The notes beneath the pieces were generated by a model that was given only the letters and a program-made list of their open reading frames with translations, ran no database searches and had not been told where the DNA came from. A stretch of 64,000 nt of DNA from Pasteurellaceae bacterium 15-036681 (GTDB lineage Bacteria > Pseudomonadota > Gammaproteobacteria > Enterobacterales > Pasteurellaceae), in assembly GCA_002002485.1 (NCBI GenBank), contig MQVI01000001.1, forward strand, positions 62,001-126,000, given 5' to 3'. Positions 51,887 to 61,724 of this stretch are shown in pieces. Position 1 is the stretch's first letter, and each line of letters starts with the position of its first letter. The position numbers were made by a program, and so were the translations under genes.

Positions 51887-52972
51887 TCAATAAGAGGAAA
51901 TACTCCCCTGAGCAACAGAAAATAAGCGATCATTGCTCTGTTCTTGCCACTGCATTTGATTAAGCTGATCTTTAGTGATAGCGGTAACAAACACTTGCGA
52001 TCCACTTTGGCGTAGACGCTCCGCTAGTAACGCACGTTTGATTGGATCTAATTCTGAAGCGAAATCATCAATTAAAAACAAACATTGGCGCTCTTTTTGA
52101 GCAACTAAATACTCTCCTTGGGCTAAACGCAATGCGCACATTAATAGCTTTAATTGCCCACGAGAAAGCACATCTTCAACAGGTAAACCATTAGCTCTAA
52201 AGCGAAAATCAGCTTTTTGAGGACCTACCATCGTATAACCAATACCACGATCGCGCTCGAAACTATTGGCAAGAATTTCTGCATAGTCAGCCCCTTTTTC
52301 CCAACCTTGATGAAAGCTCACATTGATTTCTAACTCAGGTAAGAAAAATTGACAAGTTTTCTCAATTTCAGGGCGAAGAGCCTCGGCATATTCGGCTCTC
52401 ATTTGGCTAACGATTTGTGCTAATTTTGCCAGCTCAATATCCCATGGTTTTAATTCTGCATAGCTACGCACTTGTGCAAGAGCTGAATTTCGCTGTTTAA
52501 GTAAACGTTTAAGATTCGCCCAGTGTTGATAGAACTCAGGATATTGATGGAACAAGCCCCAATCTAAAAAGGCACGGCGATAGCTAGGCCCACCATTAAG
52601 TAGTGTTAGCCCTTCAGGAGTGATCACTTGCATAGGAAGTAAATGAGCAAGATCAGAAATCTTCTTCCCATCTTCACCATTGATTTTAAGGGTGGTATCC
52701 CCTTGGCGAGATTTTTGTAATCCCACAGACCATTGATGTTTTGCTTCATCAACACGCCCATGTAGTACAAAATGATCGTGATCGTAGTGAATAATACGAT
52801 TACTGATATGGCTTTTAAATGAACGTCCGTGACCGAGGTAAAAAATAGCTTCTAGCAAACTGGTTTTGCCACTGCCATTTTCCCCGACCAAAAAGTTAAA
52901 ACCGTGGCTCAATTCTAGATCCACGGTTGTTAAATTTCGGAAGTTATTAATAAGTAAACGAGATAGAGCCAT
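51887..52972 (-). CDS. recF: DNA replication and repair protein RecF
   Basis: RecF is an SMC-like ATPase that loads RecA at gaps with RecOR. The 361-residue product (E. coli 357) has Walker A FNFLVGENGSGKTSLLEAIF (about residues 25-44), the ABC signature LSRGQLKLLMCALRLAQ (about 270) and Walker B CLFLIDDFASELDPIKRALL. It is the third gene of dnaA-dnaN-recF, 53 bases after dnaN. gyrB, which often follows, is absent. Confidence 0.96.
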   Translation of the reverse strand: MALSRLLINNFRNLTTVDLELSHGFNFLVGENGSGKTSLLEAIFYLGHGRSFKSHISNRIIHYDHDHFVLHGRVDEAKHQWSVGLQKSRQGDTTLKINGEDGKKISDLAHLLPMQVITPEGLTLLNGGPSYRRAFLDWGLFHQYPEFYQHWANLKRLLKQRNSALAQVRSYAELKPWDIELAKLAQIVSQMRAEYAEALRPEIEKTCQFFLPELEINVSFHQGWEKGADYAEILANSFERDRGIGYTMVGPQKADFRFRANGLPVEDVLSRGQLKLLMCALRLAQGEYLVAQKERQCLFLIDDFASELDPIKRALLAERLRQSGSQVFVTAITKDQLNQMQWQEQSNDRLFSVAQGSISSY

Positions 52973-53025
52973 AGTCTAAAAAACATATTCCTCCCCCTTC
53001 GGGGAAGGAATATTATAAATATTTA

Positions 53026-54129
53026 TTACAAGCGCATTGGCATAATCACATACTCAGCACTGCTATTATCGCAATCTTCGATTAAACAACTTGAGTTTGC
53101 ATCTACTAAACTCACACGCACACGTTGGCATTTTAATGAGTTTAAGACATCTAACATATAACTCACATTAAAGCCGATTTCCATCTCTGTGCTTTGGTAG
53201 CTAACATCAATGATCTCTTCTGCTTCTTCTTGCTCTGGGTTATTTGCGGTGATTTTTAATAGATTATTGCTTAATGCTAAACGCACACCACGGAATTTAT
53301 CATTTGATAAGATCGCCGCACGTACTAAAGCACGTTTTAGCACTTCTGCATCCGCTTCTAATATACGATCTGCATTGCGTGGTAACACACGACGATAATC
53401 AGGAAAACGACCGTCAATTAACTTAGTGGTGAACACAGTATTGTTCATCGCAACACGTAAATTACTTGTGCCAATTTCTAAACGTACACCATCCGCTGTT
53501 GCGCCAACTAAACGTGATAATTCTAATACCGCCTTACGTGGCACAATGACAGAATGCGTTAATAACTCTTGATTTAATGCCATTGTGCATACCGCTAAAC
53601 GGTGACCGTCAGTTGCGATAGTACGTAGTAAATTCCCCTCAGTTTCAAACTTCATGCCGTTTAAGAAATAACGAGCATCTTGGTTTGCCATTGAGAATTG
53701 GGTGGCATCAATTAAGCGAGCTAGCGTGCCTTGCTCAATAGTGAAATCTACTTCTGGTTTCCAATCCATTAAACTTGGATAATCAGAGGCTGGTAATGTC
53801 GCTAAGCTAAACTTACTACGATCTGCACGAATTAACGCACGATCTTGCTCGAATTGCACCGAAATTACGCTATCGTCTGGTAAACTACGGCAAATATCGA
53901 GGAATTTCTTAGCTGGAATAGTAAACTTTCCTGAAAAACTCACCGCTTCAAATAATTCTGCTTGAGTGGTTAATTCAACTTCTAAATCTGTTCCTGTTAA
54001 AGAAAGACGATTGCCCTCAACTTCAAGCAAAATATTATTGATAACAGGTAACGTTGGGCGACTCGTTAATACGCCACAAACTTGCTGTAAAGGCTTGAGT
54101 AACTGTTCACGTGTAATCACAAATTGCAT
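53026..54129 (-). CDS. dnaN: DNA polymerase III beta sliding clamp
   Basis: The beta clamp tethers DNA polymerase III to the template. The 367-residue product (E. coli 366) starts MQFVITREQLLKPLQQVCGV and has the three repeated clamp domains (conserved pieces: PVINNILLEVEGNRLSLTGT, YFLNGMKFETEGNLLRTIAT, DGHRLAVC, FPDYRRVLPRNADRILEAD, CLIEDCDNSSAEYVIMPMRL). The ATG at 54129 is preceded by AAGGAAGATT; a longer frame upstream overlaps the dnaA end and lacks homology. The gap from dnaA is 14 bases. Confidence 0.97.
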   Translation of the reverse strand: MQFVITREQLLKPLQQVCGVLTSRPTLPVINNILLEVEGNRLSLTGTDLEVELTTQAELFEAVSFSGKFTIPAKKFLDICRSLPDDSVISVQFEQDRALIRADRSKFSLATLPASDYPSLMDWKPEVDFTIEQGTLARLIDATQFSMANQDARYFLNGMKFETEGNLLRTIATDGHRLAVCTMALNQELLTHSVIVPRKAVLELSRLVGATADGVRLEIGTSNLRVAMNNTVFTTKLIDGRFPDYRRVLPRNADRILEADAEVLKRALVRAAILSNDKFRGVRLALSNNLLKITANNPEQEEAEEIIDVSYQSTEMEIGFNVSYMLDVLNSLKCQRVRVSLVDANSSCLIEDCDNSSAEYVIMPMRL

Positions 54130-54143
54130 AACAATCTTCCTTT

Positions 54144-55481
54144 TTAAGACGATAATTTTCGAGTTAAATTTGTATAATCTTCTTGGATATTGGTATCCGA
54201 ATCCCTTAGTTCGCCAATCGTTCTGCATGCATGCATCACTGTAGTGTGGTCACGCCCACCAAATTCACGACCAATCTCTGGTAAACTGTGGTTGGTTAGC
54301 TCTTTTGCTAGTGCCATCGCCATCTGACGAGGACGAGCAACTGAACGAGTACGGCTTTTTGATTTTAAATCCGCCATTTTAATATTGTAGTATTCAGCGA
54401 CGGTTTTTTGGATATTTTCAATGGTAATCAAATGATCATAAGAAGCAATTAAATCTTTTAACGCTTCACGCACCGCATCAATAGTAATTTCACGATGCGT
54501 AAAGTTACTCCATGCAATTGCACGATTTAATGCCCCTTCTAATTCACGCACGTTAGTACGTAATTTTTGCGCTAAAAAGAATGCCACATCTTCACTGAGG
54601 TTAATACCACGCTCTTCGGCTTTACGCATTAGAATTGCCACTCGTGTTTCTAATTCTGGTGGCTCAATCGCCGCATTTACTCCCCAACTTAGACGAGATC
54701 GAATGCGTTCTTCAATATCATCAATGTTTTTCGGGAAAACATCTGAGGTAACAACAATCTGCTTACTGCGATCGAATAATGAGTTGAACGTATGGAAAAA
54801 TTCCTCTTGGCTCACCTCTTTCTTCGCAAAAAACTGAATATCATCGATCATCAACACATCTAAAGAACGATAGAATTTTTTAAAATTCTCAATAGTATTC
54901 GCTTTAATCGCTTTTACCATATCCTGCACAAAGCGCTCTGAATGAATATAAACCACTCGAGCATTTGGATTTTTAGCGAGGATCTCATTCCCAATAGCAT
55001 GTAATAAATGGGTTTTACCTAAACCAGTACCGCCATAGAGCGAGAATGGATTACAGTGGCTTGCTCCTGGATTTTCAGCAACTTGCTGTGCAATTGCTTT
55101 AGCTAATTGGTTAGAGCGACCTTGAACAAAGCTATCAAAGGTTAAGTTAGTTGCGAGACCTGAGCGAATAGAATTATTGGATCCATCGGCACTTCCTGAC
55201 ATAGTTGCAACAACTTCTGCCACAACAGGTTTCTCAACAGGCTTAACCCCTACTTTAAGGCTAACAATTAATTCATCATTTTTAGACAAAAAACGAGCAA
55301 GACCGACGATTTCAGAGATAAATTTATCCTGAACCCAGTTTGCCACGAATTGATTTTGTGCATAAAGCACAAGTTCCCCATTTGCCTGAGTTGCCTGTAA
55401 CGGACGTAACCAAGTACTGTAATCCGTAGGGGAAACTTTTGTTTGTAAGTGACTTAAACAATCAGACCAAAGGGCAGACAC
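54144..55481 (-). CDS. dnaA: Chromosomal replication initiator DnaA
   Basis: DnaA opens the replication origin and is also a transcription factor. The 445-residue product has domain I ([20 protein letters not shown]), a short linker ([16 protein letters not shown]), the AAA+ domain with Walker [21 protein letters not shown] and Walker [16 protein letters not shown], and domain IV with the signature [21 protein letters not shown] chose GTG at 55481, which has GGAG 8 bases upstream; a TTG four codons earlier is the alternative. It heads dnaA-dnaN-recF. Confidence 0.96.
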   Translation of the reverse strand: MSALWSDCLSHLQTKVSPTDYSTWLRPLQATQANGELVLYAQNQFVANWVQDKFISEIVGLARFLSKNDELIVSLKVGVKPVEKPVVAEVVATMSGSADGSNNSIRSGLATNLTFDSFVQGRSNQLAKAIAQQVAENPGASHCNPFSLYGGTGLGKTHLLHAIGNEILAKNPNARVVYIHSERFVQDMVKAIKANTIENFKKFYRSLDVLMIDDIQFFAKKEVSQEEFFHTFNSLFDRSKQIVVTSDVFPKNIDDIEERIRSRLSWGVNAAIEPPELETRVAILMRKAEERGINLSEDVAFFLAQKLRTNVRELEGALNRAIAWSNFTHREITIDAVREALKDLIASYDHLITIENIQKTVAEYYNIKMADLKSKSRTRSVARPRQMAMALAKELTNHSLPEIGREFGGRDHTTVMHACRTIGELRDSDTNIQEDYTNLTRKLSS

Positions 55482-55514
55482 AATTCGCTCCAAAATAATA
55501 GTGAAAAAGGTTTG

Positions 55515-55542
55515 TTATAATACCTTAAAATCGTGTGGAAAT
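55515..55542 (-). promoter_or_regulatory. dnaA promoter region with DnaA-box-like site
   Basis: On the minus strand ATTTCCACA (55534-55542) matches the DnaA box TTATCCACA in 7 of 9 positions and lies just upstream of TATTAT, a likely -10. Two GATC sites lie further up near 55560 and 55578. This fits autoregulated dnaA expression. There are too few boxes here for an origin. Confidence 0.4.
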
Positions 55543-55624
55543 CTTGTAGATTTTTTGGGGATCTTTTGTGATTAAGATCTTGACAAGCTGAGTTATAAAC
55601 GAAAACAAGCGGTTATATCTGCAA

Positions 55625-56002
55625 TTACTTTTCCCTAACGATCTCACCAATCTGCTTTAAGCCATTTAATCTAGTATTGGTTAAATTTCTGGTTATCTGC
55701 AATTCATCAAATAATTGTAAAATATCAAATTGCTCTAGCTCTTCATTTGATAATTCAAACAATGCTTCCGATAAAATAAAAAGTAATCCTTGCATTAAAC
55801 GAGCATCGCTATATGCAACAATTTTTCGAGGATCTTTACTGAATTCAAACCACAATCGGCTTTCACACCCATGAATTTCTGGGATCTGTTCTAGCTCTTC
55901 TTCGCTTAATTTCGGTAGTTTGCGACTATATTGTATTAACAAGCGGTATCTTTCTTCCCAAGATTTGCAATGTTTAAATTGGTTGGAAATCTCATCTATC
56001 AT
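55625..56002 (-). CDS. SufE/CsdE-family sulfur acceptor
   Basis: Proteins of this family accept persulfide sulfur from a SufS/CsdA cysteine desulfurase. The 125-residue product shows SWEERYRLLIQYSRKLPKLS and the reactive Cys in PEIHGCESRLWFEF (about residue 45), where the family has GCxSxxW. The length is a little below SufE/CsdE (138-147). No desulfurase or tRNA dehydratase (CsdA/CsdL) gene is adjacent, so the partner is unknown and no symbol is given. It is divergent from clpP, with an inverted repeat in the shared gap. Confidence 0.88.
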   Translation of the reverse strand: MIDEISNQFKHCKSWEERYRLLIQYSRKLPKLSEEELEQIPEIHGCESRLWFEFSKDPRKIVAYSDARLMQGLLFILSEALFELSNEELEQFDILQLFDELQITRNLTNTRLNGLKQIGEIVREK

Positions 56003-56041
56003 AACGATTATCTCTATCTATAATTGGTCTCATTGCCTTTT

Positions 56042-56084
56042 GTGAACAGAGTTCACGAACGGATTAAGAATTTTACCCCCATCC
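56042..56084. promoter_or_regulatory. Dyad and possible heat-shock -10 in the SufE-like/clpP intergenic region
   Basis: GTGAAC-AGA-GTTCAC (56042-56056) is a perfect 6-bp dyad of unknown ligand. CCCCATCC (56077-56084) resembles the sigma-32 -10 consensus CCCCATnT, but the upstream -35 (CACGAAC) is poor. clpP is heat-shock controlled in E. coli, so the region deserves a look; both calls are weak. Confidence 0.3.
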
Positions 56085-56157
56085 TTTCGCTTTATACAAT
56101 CCTCAATTTTTGTTAAAATTGATCGATTTTTACTAATTTTTATAGAAGGAATAAAAA

Positions 56158-56748
56158 ATGGCAGTGATTCCAATGGTAGTGGAGCAAAGTTCAAGAGGTG
56201 AACGTGCTTACGATATTTATTCTCGCTTACTTAAAGAGCGTATTATTTTTTTAAACGGTGGCGTAGAAGATGAAATGGCGAAATTAATCGTTGCTCAGCT
56301 ACTCTTTTTAGAAGCTGAAGATCCTGAAAGAGATATTCATCTTTATATTAATTCACCAGGCGGTGTTGTAACTGCTGGTATGGCAATTTTCGATACAATG
56401 AACTTTATTAAGCCAGACGTAAGTACAGTGTGTATTGGTCAAGCGTGCTCAATGGGTGCATTTTTATTATCGGCTGGAGCGAAAGGCAAACGTTTTGCAC
56501 TACCACATGCTCGTGTAATGATTCACCAACCATTAGGTGGATTCCGTGGTCAGGCTTCAGATATCCAAATTCATGCTAAAGAAATTTTGAAAATTAAAGA
56601 TACGTTAAATAAACGCATTGCTGAACATACTGGTCAGCCACTTGAGCGAGTTGAACAAGATACCGATCGCGACAATTTTATGTCAGCAGAACAAGCAAAA
56701 GAGTACGGATTAATTGATGCCGTTGTAACAAAAAGAGATATTGAATAA
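56158..56748 (+). CDS. clpP: ATP-dependent Clp protease proteolytic subunit
   Basis: ClpP is the serine peptidase barrel that degrades proteins fed by ClpX or ClpA. The 196-residue product begins [20 protein letters not shown] and carries the Ser-His-Asp triad: [14 protein letters not shown] (Ser, about residue 100), [20 protein letters not shown] (His, about 125) and the Asp in [11 protein letters not shown] (about 174). It overlaps clpX by one base (TAATG). An AGAAGGAATAAAAA ribosome-binding site is present. There is no trigger factor gene upstream; a SufE-like gene is divergent instead. Confidence 0.97.
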   Translation: MAVIPMVVEQSSRGERAYDIYSRLLKERIIFLNGGVEDEMAKLIVAQLLFLEAEDPERDIHLYINSPGGVVTAGMAIFDTMNFIKPDVSTVCIGQACSMGAFLLSAGAKGKRFALPHARVMIHQPLGGFRGQASDIQIHAKEILKIKDTLNKRIAEHTGQPLERVEQDTDRDNFMSAEQAKEYGLIDAVVTKRDIE

Positions 56749-57998
56749 TGAGTACATTTGAAAAAGAACCACACTGTAGCTTTTGTGGTAAAAGCCGTCG
56801 AGATGTTGATGCATTAATTGAAGGCTCTGAAGGCCATATCTGTAACCATTGTATTAATGAGTCCTATGAATTACTCAATGGTATTGAAGAACCTCTAATT
56901 GATGAAGAGCATGCAACTGAAAATAGTTTTTTTGATGATGTACCTACACCTCACGAATTGCATGCTCATTTAGATGACTATGTAATTGGTCAAGAGCATG
57001 CAAAGAAAGTACTATCTGTTGCGGTTTATAATCACTATAAGCGTCTAAAAAGCGCTCTATCCAACAATGAAGAAACTGATGGCGTAGAATTAGGTAAAAG
57101 TAATATTTTGCTGATTGGCCCAACAGGAAGTGGTAAAACATTATTAGCAGAAAGTCTTGCTCGCCGTTTAAATGTACCATTTGCTATTTCAGATGCGACA
57201 ACCTTAACACAAGCAGGTTATGTTGGTGAAGATGTAGAAAATGTGATTCAGAAACTGCTGATGAAATGCGACAATGATCCAGAAAAAGCTGAGCGAGGCA
57301 TTATTTTCATTGATGAAATCGATAAAATTACTCGTAAATCTGAAAATCCATCTCTGACTCGAGACGTGTCAGGAGAAGGTGTACAACAAGCTTTATTAAA
57401 GCTAATTGAAGGCACAGTCGCAAACATTAATCCACAAGGTGGACGTAAACATCCAAAACAAGAAACTATCCCAGTCGATACTTCTAAGATCTTATTTATC
57501 TGTGGCGGCGCATTTGCTGGTCTTGATAAGATCGTTGAAGCTCATACGGATAAGAAAGGGGGCATCGGTTTCGGTGCTGAGTTGAAGAAGGACAAAGATC
57601 GACAAGCATTAACTGAGTTATTTAAACAAGTTGAGCCTGAAGATTTAGTTAAATTTGGACTTATCCCTGAGTTGATTGGACGTTTACCTGTTATTACGCC
57701 GTTATCTGAATTAGATGAAGAGGCGCTAATTAAGATCTTAACTGAGCCTAAAAATGCCATCATTAAACAATATCAAGCATTGTTCAAAATGGAAGGCGTA
57801 GAGCTTAAATTTACTGAAGAAGCTTTAACTGCTATTGCACAAAAAGCTATTTCTCGTAAAACTGGCGCTCGAGGCTTACGCTCAATTGTGGAGAATATTC
57901 TACTCGATACCATGTATGATTTGCCGTCACTCAATGCGAAAAAAGTCACTGTTGGCAAAGAGTGTATCGAAAATGGTGAAAAACCAACGATAGAATAA
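56748..57998 (+). CDS. clpX: ATP-dependent Clp protease ATPase subunit ClpX
   Basis: ClpX unfolds substrates and delivers them to ClpP. The 416-residue product (E. coli 424) has the N-terminal zinc domain ([12 protein letters not shown] and ICNHC, residues about 9-37), Walker [19 protein letters not shown] (about 122), Walker [16 protein letters not shown], the pore loop [15 protein letters not shown] (about 159), the IGF-type loop for ClpP docking ([11 protein letters not shown], about 268) and sensor II region [17 protein letters not shown]. It is coupled to clpP by a one-base overlap. Confidence 0.97.
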   Translation: MSTFEKEPHCSFCGKSRRDVDALIEGSEGHICNHCINESYELLNGIEEPLIDEEHATENSFFDDVPTPHELHAHLDDYVIGQEHAKKVLSVAVYNHYKRLKSALSNNEETDGVELGKSNILLIGPTGSGKTLLAESLARRLNVPFAISDATTLTQAGYVGEDVENVIQKLLMKCDNDPEKAERGIIFIDEIDKITRKSENPSLTRDVSGEGVQQALLKLIEGTVANINPQGGRKHPKQETIPVDTSKILFICGGAFAGLDKIVEAHTDKKGGIGFGAELKKDKDRQALTELFKQVEPEDLVKFGLIPELIGRLPVITPLSELDEEALIKILTEPKNAIIKQYQALFKMEGVELKFTEEALTAIAQKAISRKTGARGLRSIVENILLDTMYDLPSLNAKKVTVGKECIENGEKPTIE

Positions 57999-58074
57999 TC
58001 TTTTATTCTTCTCCCTCTTGTAGAATCTTATTTAAGTTACTCTGCAAGAGGATTTTTAATTTTAAGGAAAGTAA

Positions 58075-59919
58075 ATGTTTCATAAATTTTTTGGCTGGTT
58101 TGAAAGCCGTATAAATCCTTATCCCGATGATAATCCTGTTACCCCTCGCTCTGGCGTTGTACCTTTTATCTATGAAGCAACCAAAGGTATGCGAGTTTAC
58201 TTGCTACTCTTGGTTGGTTTAGTTGCACTTATTGGTATCATTGAAGGTATCCTCTTCCAATATATGGGCGAATTAGTTGACTGGATTAACCACTATAGCC
58301 CTCAAGAACTCTGGCAAGAAAAAGGTACATCTATTATTTGGATGACCATTGTCGCATTACTCAGTGTCATTTTCGTTTACTTAGGAAGTTCATTCCGTTT
58401 CCAAACATTACAAGGGGTATTCCCAATGCGTTTGCGTTGGAACTTTCACCGCCTAATGCTTGGACAAAGTATGGGATTCTACCAAGATGAATTTGCAGGT
58501 AGAGTTTCAGCAAAAGTAATGCAAACCGCCCTTGCAGTACGCGATGTGATTATGACTTGTGCGGATATGCTGGTTTACACTATTGTCTATCTCACAACCA
58601 CAAGTGTGATCTTAATTCAGCTAGATGGCTGGTTATTCTTACCGTTCATTATCTGGATTGCAGTATTAGCTACCATTATCCGTATTTTTGTACCGAAACT
58701 TGCTACAGCAGCACAAGAACAATCTGATGCTCGCAGTTTAATGACTGGTCGAATTACCGATGCTTACTCAAACATTGCAACGGTAAAACTCTTCTCTCAC
58801 GGCAATCGTGAATCTCGCTATGCGAAAGAATCGATGGAAGAGTTTATGGTCACCGTTCACAAGCAAATGCGTCTTGTCACAAAAATCGAAACCATCACCT
58901 ATTTGAATAGCATTGTGCTAATTACTTCAACGGCAGGCATTGGTTTATATTTATGGGCTAACGGTAATGTAACAGCTGGGGCAATTGCGACATCAACAGC
59001 ATTAGCATTGCGTATTAAAGGTTTATCTCAATGGATTATGTGGGAATTCGCACGTTTATTTGAAAATCTTGGCACTGTGCAAGATGGTATGGTAACTCTT
59101 TCAAAACCGCATACGGTTGTAGACAAAGCAGATGCGAAGCCATTAACAGTAAGTGAAGGTGAAATCAAATTTGAGCAAGTCGATTTTGCTTATGACCCAA
59201 GTAAGCCATTACTCAAAAAATTTGATTTACATATTAAACCAGGTGAAAAAGTCGGTCTTGTCGGTCGTAGTGGTGCTGGTAAGTCTACGCTTACAAACTT
59301 ATTACTGCGCTTTTATGATATTCAAAGTGGTAAGATTGTGATTGATGGTCAAGATGTAACAGATATTACCCAAGAGAGCCTACGCTCACAAATTGGTTTA
59401 GTGACGCAGGATACTTCTCTATTACATCGTTCTGTACGTGATAATTTAATGTATGGTCGCCCACAAGCAACGGAAGCAGAAATGCTCAAAGCTGTTGAAC
59501 GTGCTGCTGCAGCAGAATTTATTCCAAACTTACAAGATGCTAAAGGCAGAACAGGTTTTGATGCTCATGTAGGTGAGCGTGGAGTGAAACTTTCTGGCGG
59601 TCAGCGCCAACGTATTGCCATTGCGCGTGTAATGTTAAAAGATGCACCGATTTTACTCTTAGATGAAGCAACCAGTGCGTTAGATTCTGAAGTAGAAGTC
59701 GCAATTCAAGAAAATCTAACTGAATTAATGGAAGGCAAAACGGTTGTCGCTATCGCACACCGTTTATCGACTATTATGGCAATGGATCGCTTAATCGTAT
59801 TAGATAAAGGTGAAATTGTCGAACAGGGTTCACATGATGAATTGCTAGCTCAAAATGGCGTTTATGCAAAACTTTGGTCACACCAAAGTGGTGGCTTTTT
59901 AGCTGAAGATACCGAATAA
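58075..59919 (+). CDS. ABC-type exporter, fused permease-ATPase
   Basis: This 614-residue half-transporter has an N-terminal six-helix membrane domain (about residues 40-320) and a C-terminal nucleotide-binding domain: Walker A VGLVGRSGAGKSTLTNLLLR (about 395-414), Q-loop, signature VKLSGGQRQRIAIARVML (about 502) and Walker B PILLLDEATSALDSEVEVAI. It probably works as a homodimer. Close relatives are annotated as MsbA/MdlB-like multidrug or lipid exporters in Pasteurellaceae; the substrate cannot be told. The cytoplasmic N-terminus (FFGWFESRINPYPDDNPVTP) is longer than in MsbA. Confidence 0.9.
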   Translation: MFHKFFGWFESRINPYPDDNPVTPRSGVVPFIYEATKGMRVYLLLLVGLVALIGIIEGILFQYMGELVDWINHYSPQELWQEKGTSIIWMTIVALLSVIFVYLGSSFRFQTLQGVFPMRLRWNFHRLMLGQSMGFYQDEFAGRVSAKVMQTALAVRDVIMTCADMLVYTIVYLTTTSVILIQLDGWLFLPFIIWIAVLATIIRIFVPKLATAAQEQSDARSLMTGRITDAYSNIATVKLFSHGNRESRYAKESMEEFMVTVHKQMRLVTKIETITYLNSIVLITSTAGIGLYLWANGNVTAGAIATSTALALRIKGLSQWIMWEFARLFENLGTVQDGMVTLSKPHTVVDKADAKPLTVSEGEIKFEQVDFAYDPSKPLLKKFDLHIKPGEKVGLVGRSGAGKSTLTNLLLRFYDIQSGKIVIDGQDVTDITQESLRSQIGLVTQDTSLLHRSVRDNLMYGRPQATEAEMLKAVERAAAAEFIPNLQDAKGRTGFDAHVGERGVKLSGGQRQRIAIARVMLKDAPILLLDEATSALDSEVEVAIQENLTELMEGKTVVAIAHRLSTIMAMDRLIVLDKGEIVEQGSHDELLAQNGVYAKLWSHQSGGFLAEDTE

Positions 59920-59935
59920 TTTAAATATTTGTAAG

Positions 59936-59954
59936 ATAGGCATCTTTGCCCATC
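59936..59954 (+). repeat. Imperfect short palindromic repeat
   Basis: GATAGGCATCTTTGCCCATC is a weak relative of the GATGGGCA-AGGA-TGCCCATC unit at 43059, placed after the ABC exporter gene. Confidence 0.45.
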
Positions 59955-59989
59955 AATAAAAGCAAATCATGTAAAATTAATTTAGATTT

Positions 59990-60022
59990 AAGCCGAAGTT
60001 TGCTAAACTTCGGCTTTATTTT
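59990..60022 (+). terminator. Terminator of the ABC exporter gene
   Basis: AAGCCGAAGTTT (59990-60001) and AAACTTCGGCTT (60005-60016) form a perfect 12-bp stem around GCT, followed by TATTTT. The reading frame passing through it shows why the mltF start must lie downstream. Confidence 0.92.
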
Positions 60023-60044
60023 ATTCAAAAAAGAGATAAATATT

Positions 60045-61532
60045 TTGAAAGGATTAATTATCAGGCTTGTTGCTGGTGTTGCATTACTGCTATGGGCATT
60101 AGATATGATCTTTCCTTGGCAGCAAGCAATGAAAGCGGAAGAAAATCGCTATACCCAAATTCAGCAACGTAAAATGCTAAAAGTAGGAATGATAAATCAC
60201 CCACTATTCTACTTCATTGGCCCAAACGGTACTGCAGGGATTGAATATGATCTATCTCGCGCATTTGCAGACTACCTCAATGTTGGATTAGAAGTTAAAA
60301 GCTATAGTAATAGTGAATCACTATTTCAAGCTTTAGGCAAAAATGAAATTGATATTGCAGCTGCAGGTCTACTCTATCAACCAGAACAAGCGAGTAAATT
60401 TCAAATTGGAGCAAGTTACTACTCAGCATCTTGGCAGGTCGTCTATAAAAAAGGAACCCAACGTCCTTATCGGATTGAAGATTTACAGGGAGATTTAGTT
60501 ATCCCTTCTGGCTCTGCAGTACTACCTATTTTGCAAGAGCTACAGCAACGCTATCCTAAATTAGCATGGAAAGTGAGTGACCAATTTACTCAAGAAGAGT
60601 TATTATTACAAGTTGCAGATGGCAATATCCCTTATACAATTGCAGTTTCTGTAGATGTATCTGCGGTGCAGCATATTAAACCTAATGTCGCTGTTGGCTT
60701 TGACTTAACCGATGAAGAGCCTGTGCTATGGTACTTGCCGAACAATGCTTATAGTGAACTACAAGCTTCGGTTTTAGAGTTTATGAACCAAGCTAATGAG
60801 GCCGGGGTCATTTCACGCATTGAAGAAAATTATTTTAATCATCTTGCTCGCTTCGATTATGTCGATACTCAAAGCTACCTTAAAGCGATTGAAACAGTAT
60901 TGCCTAAATATCAAAAGCTATTTGAAAAGCATCGTGGTGAATTAGATTGGCAAATGTTGGCCGCTATTGCCTATCAAGAATCTCATTGGGATCCAACTGC
61001 AACATCACCTACAGGGGTACGTGGAATGATGATGCTAACACGAGATACCGCTGAGCGAATGAATGTTACAGATAGAATCAATCCTGCTCAGAGCATAAAA
61101 GGCGGCTCCGAATATCTGCATCTATTAATGAATCAGTTGCCACAAAGTATTGCGAAAGAGGATCGTATTTGGTTTGCTTTAGCTGCTTATAATATGGGCA
61201 TGGGACATTTGATTGACGTTCGTCGCTTAACTAAACAGCTTAGAGGAGATCCAGACAACTGGTTAGATGTGAAGAAAAATCTGCCCCTATTAGCTGAAAA
61301 GCGTTATTATACCAACTTAAAATATGGCTATGCTCGTGGATTTGAAGCATTCCAATATGTGGAAAATATTCGTCGCTACTACAATAGTATTTTGAATCAT
61401 TATCGGATTAAAGAGCAAGAAGACTCAATCCAGGAAAAGATTCAGCAAGCTATTAGTCTTGAAAACGAATCTCAAACAGAGCAGCCTGAGCCTATAACCC
61501 CAGTATCAGATTCAACAAAACAGAAAGAATAG
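60045..61532 (+). CDS. mltF: Membrane-bound lytic murein transglycosylase F
   Basis: MltF cleaves peptidoglycan glycan strands from the outer-membrane face of the periplasm. The 495-residue product has an N-terminal hydrophobic segment ([20 protein letters not shown]; no lipobox seen), a solute-binding-like regulatory domain (residues about 45-280, [20 protein letters not shown]) and a C-terminal SLT domain with catalytic Glu in [20 protein letters not shown] (about 306-325), [20 protein letters not shown] and AAYNMGMGH. The start is TTG at 60045 with AAGAGAT upstream; an ATG-initiated longer frame runs through the preceding terminator. The length is comparable to E. coli MltF (518). Confidence 0.93.
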   Translation: MKGLIIRLVAGVALLLWALDMIFPWQQAMKAEENRYTQIQQRKMLKVGMINHPLFYFIGPNGTAGIEYDLSRAFADYLNVGLEVKSYSNSESLFQALGKNEIDIAAAGLLYQPEQASKFQIGASYYSASWQVVYKKGTQRPYRIEDLQGDLVIPSGSAVLPILQELQQRYPKLAWKVSDQFTQEELLLQVADGNIPYTIAVSVDVSAVQHIKPNVAVGFDLTDEEPVLWYLPNNAYSELQASVLEFMNQANEAGVISRIEENYFNHLARFDYVDTQSYLKAIETVLPKYQKLFEKHRGELDWQMLAAIAYQESHWDPTATSPTGVRGMMMLTRDTAERMNVTDRINPAQSIKGGSEYLHLLMNQLPQSIAKEDRIWFALAAYNMGMGHLIDVRRLTKQLRGDPDNWLDVKKNLPLLAEKRYYTNLKYGYARGFEAFQYVENIRRYYNSILNHYRIKEQEDSIQEKIQQAISLENESQTEQPEPITPVSDSTKQKE

Positions 61533-61542
61533 GATGTAACTT

Positions 61543-61686
61543 ATGGTTAGAAGACGTAAAATTAAACATAAATTAAAGCGCTTGAATGGCAACAAAACTC
61601 GTAGAGCTCTGCATATTTACAAACTTAAACGTCGTATTGCAGAACGTCGCCAAATCGGTTTTGTAATTTTAGGGCAGCAGTGCTAA
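61543..61686 (+). CDS. 47-residue highly basic protein of unknown function
   Basis: The reading frame encodes MVRRRKIKHKLKRLNGNKTR, RALHIYKLKRRIAERRQIGF and VILGQQC. Nearly half the residues are Lys, Arg or His, in an amphipathic pattern. It begins 10 bases after the mltF stop with an AGGA ribosome-binding site at good spacing, and a strong terminator begins 4 bases after its stop, so it is placed like a genuine last gene of the mltF transcript. Its composition suggests RNA, DNA or ribosome binding. I do not recognise the family. It is too short for default gene finders. Confidence 0.65.
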   Translation: MVRRRKIKHKLKRLNGNKTRRALHIYKLKRRIAERRQIGFVILGQQC

Positions 61687-61690
61687 AAAT

Positions 61691-61721
61691 AATGGCATAA
61701 ACTCTTGTTTATGCCATTTTT
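61691..61721. terminator. Bidirectional terminator
   Basis: AATGGCATAAAC (61691-61702) and GTTTATGCCATT (61707-61718) form a perfect 12-bp stem with a TCTT loop. T-rich tails lie on both strands (TTTCTTTT on plus, ATTATTTTT on minus). It serves the mltF transcript and the convergent oxidase gene. Confidence 0.93.
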
Positions 61722-61724
61722 CTT

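Noticed and set aside
55494-55624. Replication origin upstream of dnaA
   Set aside because: Only one DnaA-box-like word (7 of 9) and two GATC sites were seen; no box cluster or AT-rich 13-mer set.
59946-60044. ATG-initiated N-terminal extension of mltF
   Set aside because: It runs through the perfect terminator hairpin at 59990-60016; the TTG at 60045 has a ribosome-binding site and begins the membrane segment.
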